A stretch of 64,000 nt of DNA from Ailurus styani (lineage: Eukaryota > Chordata > Mammalia > Carnivora > Ailuridae), in the NCBI GenBank assembly GCA_002007465.1, contig LNAC01000031.1, forward strand, positions 129,750 through 193,749, written 5' to 3'. Numbering within the stretch: the stretch's first letter is position 1; each line of letters begins with the position of its first letter. This document shows positions 33,726 to 44,530 of the stretch, one piece after another. The notes under the pieces were generated by a model, which worked only from the letters and a program-made list of their open reading frames with translations, was not told where the DNA came from and made no database searches. The position numbers and the translations under genes are program-made.

Positions 33726-34540
33726 TTTATCATTGGCAAGTCCTTTGTTTTTTGTGTTTTCAACCTATTTCCTCTATGACAGATTCTTTTGGTTTCACTT
33801 TACAGCCACCACAGAGGCTACTCTAGCAATGTGTTGATATTAAAGTCCCCAGGGCTGACTCTTAAGAGGTCTTCCATACCAGATGAAAGCCATTCTTCAC
33901 CAGGGCCTCTGAAATGCTGAACATAAATACCAGGGTTTCATTCCTAGTTCATGAATAATTTCTTGTAGTTCTTCTATAATGGTTTAACATAAGAGAGGAA
34001 AGGGAACATCCGCTTCCTTAGGCCGTCATCTCAATGCTAGCATTTATTCAGTCAATCAAATTAGTTAGGGGCGCCTGGGTAGTTCAGTCATTAAGTGTCT
34101 GTCTTCGGCTCAGGTCATGATCCCGGGGTGCTGAGATCTAGACCTGCTTTGGACTCCCTGCTCAGCGGGGAGCCTGCTTCTCCCGCTTCCACTCCCCCTG
34201 CTTGTGTTTCCTCTCTCGCTGTATTTCTCTCTGTCAAATAAATACATAATTTTCTTTTAAAAATCAAATTAGTTAAGTGCTGTGATTCTCACCCATGCTT
34301 GTGGTATGTAGTTTGTCACAAGGCAGGTTGATCAGTGACTGAGGCTATTTTTGACATCTCAGACCCATTTAACGTAATGTCATGTCCCCCCAATATCCCA
34401 TAGTCCTAACATCCAAGCTGCCACCCTCAACTTAAAGCAGCTTGTTAGCTCTCCCAATTCCACGGTGACTGGGCCATCCCCTGGCAAGGTCCCTTTACTC
34501 ACGCTTCTTTCATTTTTGGTAATACGCTGACTAAGCCAAT
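33726..34540 (-). mobile_element. ERV leader and 5' gag region, decayed, with SINE insertion
   Basis: Next to the LTR edge, on -, the sequence reads ...CCAACA, AT, TGGCTTAGTCAG. An LTR ending in CA, a two-base spacer and TGG is the arrangement of a retroviral primer binding site at 34538 downwards. Beyond the TGG the match to any tRNA 3' end is too degraded to name. The rest is frame-broken and contains the SINE at 34068-34261. Confidence 0.5.
34068..34261 (+). mobile_element. CAN-SINE inside the ERV
   Basis: GGGGCGCCTGGGTAGTTCAG through the TCTCTCGCTGTATTTCTCTCTGTC variant to AAATAAATACATAA. Perfect 14-bp duplication AATCAAATTAGTTA at 34054-34067 and 34262-34275. It post-dates the ERV. Confidence 0.96.
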
Positions 34541-34935
34541 TGTTGGAATGTGGAGGAGGGTCAATATCGTATTCTCCAAACCAAACCGAGAAGGCGCTTG
34601 AATGCCATAAAGCAAAGCAAGCCATTCCGTCGTGTTTACACAGAGTTTTAGTCAGCGTTTATTCAGAGTTTTTACTTACAGGAAAAATCGAGTGCACCAA
34701 GAATCCAGGAGGTATGTCGCCCTTCTCAATGCTCATTCCCAGCTACCCTGACCAAACCCAGATCTCAACCCACAGCTTTTATAAAGTGAGAGATATGGTG
34801 GTGAGGTCGCAGGGCACTTACCTAAAAGGGTACCATCTGTGTGCCAAAGGTGAGAACGTGATGGAGGGCTGAATCAGTCAGTGTCGTCAACATCCTTAAA
34901 CCTCCAAACTTTCCTAATTACCATGATTTGTAACA
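34541..34935 (-). mobile_element. ERV long terminal repeat (5' LTR position)
   Basis: On -, it starts TGTTACAAATCATGG and ends CATTCCAACA. TATA box CTTTATAAAAG (+ strand TTTTATAAAG at 34777-34786), polyadenylation signal AATAAA (TTTATT at 34658-34663) about 120 bases further, then the U5 region. Same layout as the LTR at 31453-31862. The flanking 4-6-bp duplications expected of a provirus do not match (CTCC versus GCAA), consistent with age or rearrangement. Confidence 0.75.
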
Positions 34936-35235
34936 GCAAATTCCTGAGCCAATGCAGCCGGTGATTAAGAACAGTAACGTGACATTTGAAGTATAATAGT
35001 GTCTTCACTTCGGGCTGGATCAGGGATTTATATTCAGTGTGGGTATATTCTAGATCTGATTCTGCTATCTTCTAGAAACCATGATAAACCGGGCTAAGTA
35101 CATGATAAAACACTTCTTTCTCACATATCACATATGTGGTACGTTCCTCCTCACATATGTGTACCAATATAATATAGGAATGTAATAAAAAGACAAAATT
35201 CTGAAGCAACTAGGAGAAAGACTGATTTTAGAGAT
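34936..35235. other. Unique sequence
   Basis: Contains a repeated CACATATCACATATGTG-type stretch near 35120-35160; otherwise nothing recognised. Confidence 0.4.
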
Positions 35236-35455
35236 GGGTGCTTGGGTGGCTCTCGTGTGGATAACCAACTCCTGATTTTGCCACAGGTCATGATTTCAGG
35301 GTTCTGGGATCGAGCCCCATATCAGCTCCAAGCTCAGCTAGAAGTCTGGTTGAGGATTTTCTCTCTCTACTCTCCTTTTCCCTCTGCCCTTGCCACCGCT
35401 TGCTCATGTTCTCTATCTTTCTCTAAAATAAATAAAAATAAATCTTAAAAAAAAA
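35236..35455 (+). mobile_element. CAN-SINE, diverged
   Basis: GGGTGCTTGGGTGGCTCTCGTGTGGATAACC, body with GGTCATGATTTCAGGGTTCTGGGATCGAG, and tail AAATAAAAATAAATCTTAAAAAAAA. Contains the 68-codon frame at 35242-35448, a typical read-through of SINE sequence. Confidence 0.88.
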
Positions 35456-36080
35456 CTGGTGAAAGAAAAATAGAGATCTACAGGTTAACCACAAAGACAA
35501 ATATTTCTCTTACAATAGAAAAGGAAGTGATAAGTGTTCAGCAAGGTAATTAAGAGAAGGAAAGCCCTCTTAAAAATACGAGCGACAAAAAATATTAAGA
35601 ATATGAAGTCTGAATGCATACAGGACTTTTAAAATAATGCCATGATTAGTAATAATAGTCCCATAAAAAATAACATTCTTGCACAGACTTGTATGTAACA
35701 AAAACTCAGAACCTAAGAAAATAACAGAGCAAGTATGGACTGAATGACACAAGGACAGAAATCTAGACAGAGAGATAGTACTCTTAATTATATCTGGTTA
35801 AATCTCTAGAAATATAAAATTAGAAATTAATGTAAAAACAACTGAGGAATACTGAAAATATGTGATATAGTTTTTATGCTTATCTTATTATATTAGAAGT
35901 CTCATACTTTTATGTTAATTATTGTGATGTCCTTATAAAGTCCCAAATTAAAAAAATTAGAAACCGAAAAAAAAAATTTAGAAACCGAATTTGATTTACA
36001 GAATGTTTCCACATACACACACACAAAAAAATACAAAGAAAATATAAGATCTCAGTTTATCAGTCTCACAGGAATAATTT
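35456..36080. other. Unique AT-rich sequence
   Basis: A short duplication TTAGAAACCGAA occurs twice at about 35956-35990, separated by an A-run. Nothing else. Confidence 0.4.
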
Positions 36081-36097
36081 AAAATAGGGAAGAAATG

Positions 36098-36557
36098 TGG
36101 GGTGCCTGGGCGGCTCACTCTTTAAGCATCTGCCTTCGACTCAGCTAATGATCCCAGGGTCCTAGGATCGAGCCCCACACCTGGCTCCCTGCTCAGTGGG
36201 GAGCCTGCTTCCCCCTCTCCCACTCCCCCTGCTGGTGTTCCCTCTCTCGCTGTGTTTCTCTCTGTCAAATAAATAAATAAAACCTTAAAAAAATAATAAA
36301 AAAATTAGGGCGCCTGGGTGGCTCAGTGGGTTAAAGCCACTGCCTTCGGCTCAGGTCATGATCCCAGGGTCCTGGGATCGAGGCCCACATCGGGCTCTCT
36401 GCTCAGCAGGGAGCCTGCTTCCTCCTCTCCCTGCCTCTCTGCCTGCCTCTCTGCCTACTTGTAATCTCTCTCTCTGTGTCAAATAAATAAATAAAATCTT
36501 GAAAAAAAAAAAAAAATAATAATAATAAAAAAATTAAAACTTCAGATTTAAAAAAAT
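36098..36557 (+). mobile_element. CAN-SINE (outer), split in its tail by a second SINE
   Basis: GGGGTGCCTGGGCGGCTCACTC to AAATAAATAAAACCTTAAAAAAATAATAAAA, with the CTCTCGCTGTGTTTCTCTCTGTC variant. Its 17-bp target duplication AAAATAGGGAAGAAATG is at 36081-36097 and 36558-36574, that is, beyond the inner SINE. Confidence 0.95.
36309..36530 (+). mobile_element. CAN-SINE (inner), young subfamily
   Basis: GGGCGCCTGGGTGGCTCAG to AAATAAATAAAATCTTG plus A-run and (AAT)n, with the CTACTTGTAATCTCTCTC variant. Inserted in the A-rich tail of the outer SINE; AAAAAAATTA flanks both sides. Confidence 0.95.
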
Positions 36558-36574
36558 AAAATAGGGAAGAAATG

Positions 36575-37078
36575 CATTCCCTTGTGATTAGTTCCTTCAG
36601 TTCCTGATTAGAAAATGTATGACATGGGCTATTTTTAATAACCATTGCCCGCACATGTGGGTACATGGATGTATGTGTGTGCACACACATACACAAACAT
36701 ATTTCATGTGAATTTTAGTCAAAGAACATATCTATCCAAGTTTTCCTAATGAGCTTATTTATTTGGGGCAGATCTGCATGACTGGATAGGTTTGATATCT
36801 TTTTATTTTATCCCTCTTAACATTTTGTTTGTACCATTTCATCATTTTATATTCTTTGAGATATTCTTATTTGTGAACTTTTAATTTTCAACAAGAAACT
36901 CAAGTTTGAATGTAGAGTCTTCTGCATTCTCTGAAACCTTGGTGACAGAAACTATAACATTGTAGGAGTAAAAAACTATTGGATAAACATAATTGAGTAT
37001 GTTTGAACTGAAATTTAAATTGGTAGAGAAAGCAGTGCATCATATGTAGCTAGGGCCAGACCATTTTCTTAGATTGAA
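36575..37078. other. Unique sequence
   Basis: A GTATGTGTGTGCACACACATACAC inverted CA/TG stretch at about 36670-36695; no gene. Confidence 0.4.
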
Positions 37079-37164
37079 CTCATTTCCAAATCTCTACCAT
37101 TATTTCCTTTCCCTAAAGAGCCTCATTTCCAAATCTCTACCATTATTTCCTTTCCCTAAAGAGC
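37079..37164. repeat. 43-bp perfect tandem duplication
   Basis: Unit starting CTCATTTCCAAATCTCTACC and ending CCCTAAAGAGC, at 37079-37121 and 37122-37164, identical. Not part of any repeat I know and not at an N. Confidence 0.95.
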
Positions 37165-37466
37165 CCTTTGCAAGAGGAGAGGAGCTAGCAAACCCTCATC
37201 AGTGAAAAGACAAGCTTCATTGTCAAGAAGGGTATTGCTGCTTATTCACAGGGTGAAGCCATGTGAACCAACAATGGCCAACCCATCACCCATCTACACA
37301 CTGGTAATACCTTTGTCCATTAACCTAGAAGGAGACTGAGGACACTGGTGCTCTGGGCACAAGCATTCCCATAATTATGAACTTCCTTACTCTAGAAGCT
37401 TTTTCAGTAAAGCCTGTGATTTCATATATTTATTTATTTTTGAATTGACTTGGTGGCCAGAGCCTC

Positions 37467-37508
37467 AGTGTATGTGGCTGCTCCAACAGTGTGTGTGGCT
37501 GCTCCAAC
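37467..37508. repeat. 21-bp tandem duplication
   Basis: AGTGTATGTGGCTGCTCCAAC at 37467-37487 and AGTGTGTGTGGCTGCTCCAAC at 37488-37508, one substitution. Confidence 0.93.
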
Positions 37509-39880
37509 AGAGGAATTTTTATGTTGGAAATAAATGAGATATTTTCCGTGCACGAGGAAAAGTTTGTTTTCATTTCCACAACTATGTGTGCTGTACTTTA
37601 TTTTAGACTTACAGTCTGTTCAGACCAAAGTTTCTGTAGAGTTGCAGTGGGCTGTGCTCTTTTCAGCCTGACAAACAGCAATTTGGTGCAGTTGGAACTC
37701 CTTATTAAGCTGTGGCAGGTCGGGGAGTACAGAGCTAACAGAATTCTCCTAAATGATTGGCTGAGGCATTGGTGTTAGCTTAATTGTGCATTTGCCCTTT
37801 GACTAAAATTAGAGATTAAGTCCCTCCCTGGGAACTGCATCTTAAGTTAGTAAGAAGTTGGACTGCACTTTCTAATTAGATCTTTTCTATTGCATCCTGC
37901 CATGGGGTTTCTACCTTGACGACAACACACAGTTCCATTATGTTCTCTTTTAGAAAAGATTTTCCCTTCACACTTTATGTGAGGCTGTTTCTGCTTTATA
38001 TTAATATTAGCTCACCGATTGTGATTGTACCGCGTGTGGGAGGTTGGTAGCAATTGAGTTGTGGGCAACCTGCACAGCACCTTTCACTTTCCCTTTTTCC
38101 TCCTGTCAGGACTAGCACGACATGGCTTTGTCCTAATAGAGACGACTTTGCGAGGATCTCGCTGCTGCTCAGGTGGCTCAACAGTAAAGTGGCTCAACGC
38201 TTGATCCAGCTCTGTGTAATAGTTCACAGTTCCCGGCATCACATGATAGCATCTTTAATTATAGTATTGATTTTTTTCAAATGCCATTTTTGAAATATAA
38301 ATACCTGTTAGCATAGAAGCTCTCAGAATATATGGTGCAACAACATTAAAAGAACGTAAGTAAAAAATTCAAAAGAAAAATGGTCCTGGCATTCAAAACC
38401 ACATAGAATATCAGGGGGTTCCTCTGTAATATATATTTTTCTTAGTGAACAATAGGGTACTGATGATTGAGGATTATTTGTGGGTATATTACTCCTTTCC
38501 TTTTTTTTTTTTTTCCCTCTGTGTATTTCTTGTTGATGTTTTTGTTCTTCTGGATCCTCTGTAGCCTGTTCCCAGAAGAAAAAGGACAATGGCGATATTC
38601 TGCATTGAGTTATAATGTGCGCGTTTATTAGCTCCTAAAATCCTCTAGCTGATGCTTGTCTCTGCTTCATGACTGAGCTGTGAGTCACCTGTACAAGTCA
38701 CTGCAAAAATGATGCAATCCTTTCAAGTTAGCCAAAACTTTCTGCATAATGGTGAGTAGAAATGGGAATTACTGCCTTTTGAAGAAAAGATCTTTAAAAA
38801 TTTCCAATCTATAAAATGTGGAGATGAGAAAACTTAGCTCTAAGATTCCTTCTGAAGCAAATAGTCTATAAGCCTATGATAATTTCTTTCCCTAAAGTGA
38901 TAATATCTCACGAAGCTTTACTTCCGCCAGGAAATAGGTAGCTGGGTATGGTCATAAAAGAAAATAAAAAGAACCTCTGAATCTTTATTAGTTAAAATGA
39001 ATACCTTTTAAAAATTTAATTAGACATTTTCTTCACTGTACAGTCACAGCATGTCTCGTTGACTTTCCTGAGGCTTTTGATGGTAGCTTGTCCCGTGTGA
39101 GGAGGAAATGCATCCATGCCACCCCCACTCTCTAAGCCTGTTCCCAAATTTAGGCCTTATCTTCCATCTAGGCTCTGGCATCAATGCCCTGGTGTATTAT
39201 AATAATGTATGGAACTTTTATCTCCTGGAGTTTTAATAACTTGAATTTATGACTGATATTCCAGTCTCTAAAATAGGATGCATTTTATGGCTTTCAGGCA
39301 TAGTTATTATATAGCAAGATGAACAGCAAAATCAAATATTTGTCATACTTTCAAGTCAAACACAGTTGAAAGTATTTTCTATACTCAAAACTCATCAGAA
39401 CTGAGGTTAGCACAAAGTGGAAGTTAAAAATCGCATTCCTTTGAATTATTTTTTGTGTGTGTGATTAGAGGATGAGTCCATCTTTCCTGACTCTCCCGTC
39501 CCCTTGTTATATCAAGTACACTTGCAATCTGTTGCTAATATATTGATGGAGGTCTCAAGAATTCCAATTGGTCAAATATTCATGCAATATGACTGAGACT
39601 TGCAATGTTCTCATACAATTTTGTAAAGTGCCTTTAAGATCTATTCAAGAAACCACCATAACAGGCTAACTGTGACTTACAGAATAAAGGAAAAACAACC
39701 CAACATGCTAAATATCTCTAGTAATAGTACCCAATTTCTTTGGCATTAGTAATTTTTCCTTTTCTACTGTCAAATTAATACAAAACCTCACTCCATCTTT
39801 GCTAAACAACTGGCAGTCCCAAATTAATACAATTATGATAAGAAAAAAACGGTACTTAAAAGTTTTGACTTTACTTCAAA
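37509..39880. other. Unique sequence with a modest CpG cluster
   Basis: About 2.4 kb without recognised transposons. Around 37915-38235 there are roughly ten CpGs in 320 bases, more than in most of the window, and short TAAT-containing motifs nearby (37998-38012). Opposed frames at 37996-38181 (-) and 38054-38293 (+) have no domain. A T-run lies at 38501-38514. It could hold a regulatory element; there is no direct evidence. Confidence 0.4.
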
Positions 39881-40340
39881 TGTATCTATAATTATAATGT
39901 ACAATACATATTATTTTATTATATATTATTTTATATATCAAATAATATATAAACATAATATTCTAGTAAAAATGTCAAGTCTTTTGAAAAAGTAAAAGCC
40001 CAATGAACTCATATAATCATATTCTTCTCAGAAATTACAACTGACAGAGCACACTATACATTCACCAACCTTAGTCTATTCATTCACAAACACACACAGC
40101 CCACATACAGAGTTTGTAGTTTTGTACTTAATAGTTTTTTTTAATATAGGAGTTAAATCATATGTAATTTTTCATGAATTACATTTGATCATAATATAAT
40201 TTGGAATTCTTTTCATGTAGGTAAATTCACTTCTTTCTTCTTAAGTATTAAACAGCATCTTGTATCTTACGTCTTGTAGTACCTATACATTTTGTTTTGT
40301 TCAACCACTCTCCTTTTAATGACATTTAGTTTGGTTTCAA
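39881..40340 (-). repeat. Possible old L1 3'UTR remnant with AT-rich palindromic start
   Basis: CACTCTCCTTTTAATGACATTTAGTTTGGTTTCAAGG (40306-40342) resembles the reversed L1 3' block 'cattctcctgttgatggacatttaggttgtttcc'. The start (39900-39960) is nearly pure A/T. Confidence 0.33.
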
Positions 40341-41310
40341 GGTTTTTTTAACTTAAAAAGTCCTTTTAATCCCATAATTATAAAAAATACTGTTTTCTGC
40401 CATTTTCCTTGTATTTATGGCGTCATTTTCTTGTATCAATGTCATTTTCTTATATAAATGCAAGATGCTATGCTTTATTTGAGGTGGTATAAGAAAAATT
40501 TGTAACTTTTGAAAAAAATATTCACTTTCCTCCACACCATTTGTTGACTAGCCTATTTTTAAATCACAGTTTTGAAACTCTACCTTCATCCTACACTACA
40601 TTCCATGTATACATGAGCCTGTTGCTGGACTAGCTGTAAATTATTAATTTACTAACAAAAAACTTTCTGTGATTCAAATTATCATCAGCTGCTGTCAAAG
40701 CTCCATTAGAATGCTATGCATGGGTCTGTGTCTCATCACCACATAAGGAATCCACTCTCTCATAATATGGGTCTTAAACTGGTTTCTTTGTGATTCTGCT
40801 AACAAGTCCCTCCCTGCTCAGTTCCTTCTGATATATGAATAGGACAGGAGGATTCGAAGGTGGGAATAAGGACATGGAACTTTGATGTTAATGGTGCTTT
40901 TCTTCAGAGTCTGCACCTTTTTCCTTCTGAGTCCCCTTGGTAGCACTTCCTCTCTCAGAAATTCAGTGCTCTCATACTGCCCCCTGGTACTCCCAGCAAC
41001 CTAGAAAAATGCATCACAACCCACGAAGACTTACCCTACAGGGACAGTCCAGTTCACTTGTTGACACAGCCTTAGTTTAAACATGTGTTATTCTCATTCT
41101 TTATCTAAGATATTTCAAAATTATGTGTGTTACCTGACATGTTGATGGTGTACTGCTCCACTGAGGAGGAAGAAAGAGCTAAAGGCAGGTGAGGAAGATG
41201 AGAAGGGCTTGGAGTACTCGTGGGTCTAGCAGCATATCTAATCATCACTGTATTGCTAAGGTCAGCTCTGCAAAGGAACACAGAAATTAAAATGTCCTTA
41301 TCAAAGAAAC
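40341..41310. other. Unique sequence
   Basis: No repeat or gene recognised. The 83-codon antisense frame at 41105-41356 starts in the TAA microsatellite (poly-Leu) and is an artefact of it. Confidence 0.42.
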
Positions 41311-41312
41311 AA

Positions 41313-41354
<42 letters not shown>
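41311..41354. repeat. (TAA)n microsatellite
   Basis: About 14 AAT units, interrupted only at the right end. Confidence 0.97.
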
Positions 41355-41358
<4 letters not shown>

Positions 41359-41896
41359 TTTAGAAGGGAGGGAAAAGAAGGGAGGAAAAACACATTAAAA
41401 AGAATTCTAAAAATAATGTTCCCTGTTGGGTATTAGAGCGAACTCATGTTAATTAATTATTTCTAGGAATGGTTGTTGCCACCTTTAAATCTCATGGTCA
41501 CTAGAAAGATGAAATCTAAATGCTAATATGTGCCAATTTAGAGGGAGAAGCTTGGCTTCATTAAAACCTGTTAGAAAAACTGGCTAATAGATTTGCAATA
41601 AAATGACTCAAAAGAAATGTAGTGAAATAAAATTAAGACTCCATATCTGTGGGAGACCTTCAACTCATTCTGTTAAAAATTTAAAGGAATATGCATTCTA
41701 TACATATCATATGATTTTTCTATAACTGTTTTTTTTTTAATTTTGCCTTTAAATATATATCCAGTAAAATTCTTCATAATCACTTTCAAAATCTTGCTGA
41801 CTTTACCAAGGGGAAACGGAGATAAGAGAAAAACAAAGAATTAGTAGAATATGGAAAGGCAAAGAAATGACATATCTACAATCTGATTCCCTCTGA
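41355..41896. other. Unique sequence
   Basis: No gene or repeat recognised. Confidence 0.4.
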
Positions 41897-41910
41897 CCAG
41901 AGGCCTTAAC

Positions 41911-42100
41911 TTTCTTTATTTTTTTAAAGATTTTATTTATTTGAGAAAGAGAGAGGATGAGCGGGGGAGGGGCAAAAGGAGAGAGAGACAAGCAGACTCC
42001 CCACTGAACAGGGATCTTACATTGGGGCTCAATTCCAGGACCATCAGACCATGACCTGAGCCAAAGGCAGACGCTTAACAGACTGAGCACCCAGGGGTCC
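41911..42100 (-). mobile_element. CAN-SINE, diverged
   Basis: TTTTTTTAAAGATTTTATTTATTTGAG to GACTGAGCACCCAGGGGTCC. Imperfect duplication CCAGAGGCCTTAAC / CCAGAGGCATTATC at 41897-41910 and 42101-42114. Confidence 0.92.
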
Positions 42101-42114
42101 CCAGAGGCATTATC

Positions 42115-42435
42115 ATTCATGCAGATAATTCACGTGTGTGCTTCCGTATATTGTGCCCTTATGTATACACGCACAAACACATAATCATTTTGTCTCATTT
42201 TTTCTTGAAGATTTTTGTGTTAGAAGTAATTTAGTGCTCTAAGTTTTGCTATTATTGGAATGGGTGCTGAGTTTTGCTTTATTTCCCATTTTTACTTGCC
42301 CGTCTGTATTTGGATTTCTTTTTAATAGAAATTTGAAGACTCCTTTATATTTTTATATAAGTTTTTTTAATATATATAAGTTCTTAATAAGATATGTGAT
42401 TTGCAAATATTTTCTTCTAGTCTATAATATTTTTG
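42115..42435. other. Unique AT-rich sequence
   Basis: The 69-codon frame at 42246-42455 runs into the LTR and is not a gene. TATATATAAG-type stretches only. Confidence 0.35.
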
Positions 42436-42788
42436 TCTCAGTCCGTTCAGGATAGTATAACAAAATACTATAGACTGAATGACTTGTGAACAACAGAAAT
42501 TTATTTATCAGAATTCCAAAAGTTAGAAAGTCCGAGATCAATGTGTCAGCAGATTCAGTGACCAATGAGGGCTCACTTTCTTTTTCATAGATATCCATCT
42601 TTTCGCCATGTCTTCACATGGTAGAAGGAAGGGAACTCTCCGGGGTCTCTTCTAAAGACACTAATTCATGAGGGTTCTTTCCTCATGAGCTAATCACTTC
42701 CCACGGCTCCACCTCTAATACAATCACACTGGGTACTAGATTTCAACACATGAATTCTGGGGGGCGTTAACATGTAGTCTATAGCACT
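42436..42788 (-). mobile_element. MLT1-type MaLR LTR
   Basis: The reverse complement of the MLT1/MST consensus is clear along its length: CAGTCCGTTCAGGATAGTATAACAAAATACTATAGACTG, AACAACAGAAATTTATTTATCAG, TCTTCACATGGTAGAAGG, CATGAGGGTTCTTTCCTCATGAGCTAATCACTTCCC, CATGAATTCTGGGGGGCG. Near full length; no internal gag or pol attached, so a solitary LTR. Confidence 0.88.
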
Positions 42789-43260
42789 TGTCTTTTTTCT
42801 CAACAGTGCCTTTGACAAGCAGAGTTCTTCACTTTGATGGAATCCAATGAATCCATTTTTCTTCTATTCATTTCATTTGATTTGTACTATAGAAATGTAT
42901 TCAATTTAAATCAGTTATGGAATTGAGTTTATGATGTCTTATCCAAGGTGTCTATACTGAGCCAAAGGTCACAAATTTTCTCCTATATTTTATTTCAGAA
43001 GTTGTGCAGGTTTAGTTTTTGCATTTAAGTCTGTAATACATGTTGCATTTATTTTTGTGTATGTTGCAGTTTTGGTGACCTACTAATTTTTTTTATTATA
43101 CATACCCGGTAACAACTTTTTTAAACTATCTTTAGTACACTGAATTGCATTTGCAAGTTAGTAAAAAAAGCAACTGATATGGTTTTGTCGATTTGCAGAC
43201 ATTCTTGTTCCTTTGGCTTATTTATTCAATTAGTTTTTTTCTAATTTATTCAATTTAGAT

Positions 43261-43430
43261 TCAATAGATTTATTTTATTATTACATTATATATAATATAT
43301 TAATTATTATTATCATATGATAATAAAATATAATAATATTATATAATATATTATTGTTATATAATACTATTATATATTATATTAATATTATTATTAATAA
43401 TATATAATATTATTATTATTAGATTCAACT
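43261..43430. repeat. AT-only palindromic tract
   Basis: About 170 bases almost purely A/T (TATTATTA, TATATAATATATTAATT, ATAATATTATATAATATATTATTG). Many short inverted repeats, sitting inside the L1 and flanked on both sides by variants of AGATTCAA. Confidence 0.9.
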
Positions 43431-44202
43431 TATTCAAGTAGATTCAATTAAATTCAATTTATTCACTACAATCCTTTTTTTTTTTTAGTAGTAGCTTTGC
43501 AATAAGTACTCAATTTGGGCAATGTAATTCCTTCAAGTTTGCTTTCCTTTTCCAAAGTTGCTCTATTTGATTCCCATTTCATTTTGACATAAATTTTTGT
43601 ATCAGATTTAATTTTTCAAATACATGGCAGAATGCAGATTAGAATCCCATTTAATTTCTAAATCAATTTGGGAATAACTGACATCTAGAGAATATGTAGT
43701 CTTCCAACCCTTAAACACAACATACGTCTCCTTTTATTTTTCTTTAAATTTTGCTATGACTTGCAGGTTTTAGTGTACAGGACTTTCACATCTTTTGTCA
43801 GCTTTATCCCTAAATATTTTGGGTTTTGTTGGCTGCTGCTGTCAATAATATTTATGGGTTTTTTTTTTTTTTGAAATTTCAATTTCCAGTCGTTCATTAC
43901 TGGTATATAGAAATATACTGATTTTTGTATGCTATGTTTAAATTCCACAATAGATTGTTATTATATTGCTTTAAGCAATTGATTACTTTAAGAGTTTATA
44001 TAATATAAAAAATGCTGCTTACAATAATCTTTGCATTTGAACATTTTTTAGCAGACTCCACATGTTATTTCTTCTTTATGGGCTTCTCTCATATGTTTTA
44101 AATGCTACTGTTTGGGTGCTGATTTTTGTTAATTTGAATTTTTATTTGTTTGATGCTTGGATCCTGCCAACTGATGAAAATACTTAATACTTCTTGTAGA
44201 TT

Positions 44203-44411
44203 TTTAAAAAGATTTTATTTATTTATTTGAGACAGAGACAGAACTAGAGAGAGAGAGAAAACAAAGTGGGAGGGGGGGTGGAGTGGGTGGCAGAGAGAGA
44301 AGCAGGTTCCCTGCTGAGTGGGGAGCCAGACTTGGGACTTGATCCCAGTCCCTGAGGCCATGACCTGAGCTGAAGTCAGACACTTAACCAACTGAGCCAC
44401 CCAGGAGCCCC
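44203..44411 (-). mobile_element. CAN-SINE, diverged
   Basis: TTTTTAAAAAGATTTTATTTATTTATTTGAG to GAGCCACCCAGGAGCCCC. TTGTAGATT occurs at 44194-44202 and again at 44436-44444, beyond a T-run, so 44412-44435 may be extra sequence gained with the insertion. Confidence 0.92.
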
Positions 44412-44530
44412 TCAAATGGGTTTTTTTTTTTTTTTTGTAGATTCCTTAAGATTTTTTATGTAGACCACGAAATCATCAACAAAGAGAACTTCACTAAAGT
44501 CTATAATTCCTCAATTGTTTTGTGTCCTCC

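Larger units (their letters stand above)
42795..44530 (-). mobile_element. Old L1, ORF2 and 3' region
   Basis: Reversed L1 blocks in order: GCAGAGTTCTTCACTTTGATGG, CCAAAGGTCACAAATTTTCTCC, TAGAATCCCATTTAATTTCTAAATCAATTTGGGAATAACTGACATC, TGTACAGGACTTTCACATCTTTTGTC, GTCGTTCATTACTGGTATATAGAAATATACTGATTTTTGTATGC, GTAGATTCCTTAAGATTTTTTATGTAGACCACGAAATCATC. Interrupted by an AT-rich tract (43261-43430) and the SINE at 44203. Confidence 0.85.

Noticed and set aside
31453..34935. Active or intact provirus
   Set aside because: The LTRs are strongly diverged, the protease frame is stopped, there is no reverse transcriptase, integrase or envelope, and a SINE sits in the interior.
37079..37164. CRISPR-like repeat unit
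   Set aside because: Only two adjacent identical units without spacers, in a mammalian genome.
38161..38200. CAGGTGGCTCAACAG resembles a CAN-SINE head
   Set aside because: No SINE body, tail or target duplication follows; TGGCTCAAC simply occurs twice by local repetition.
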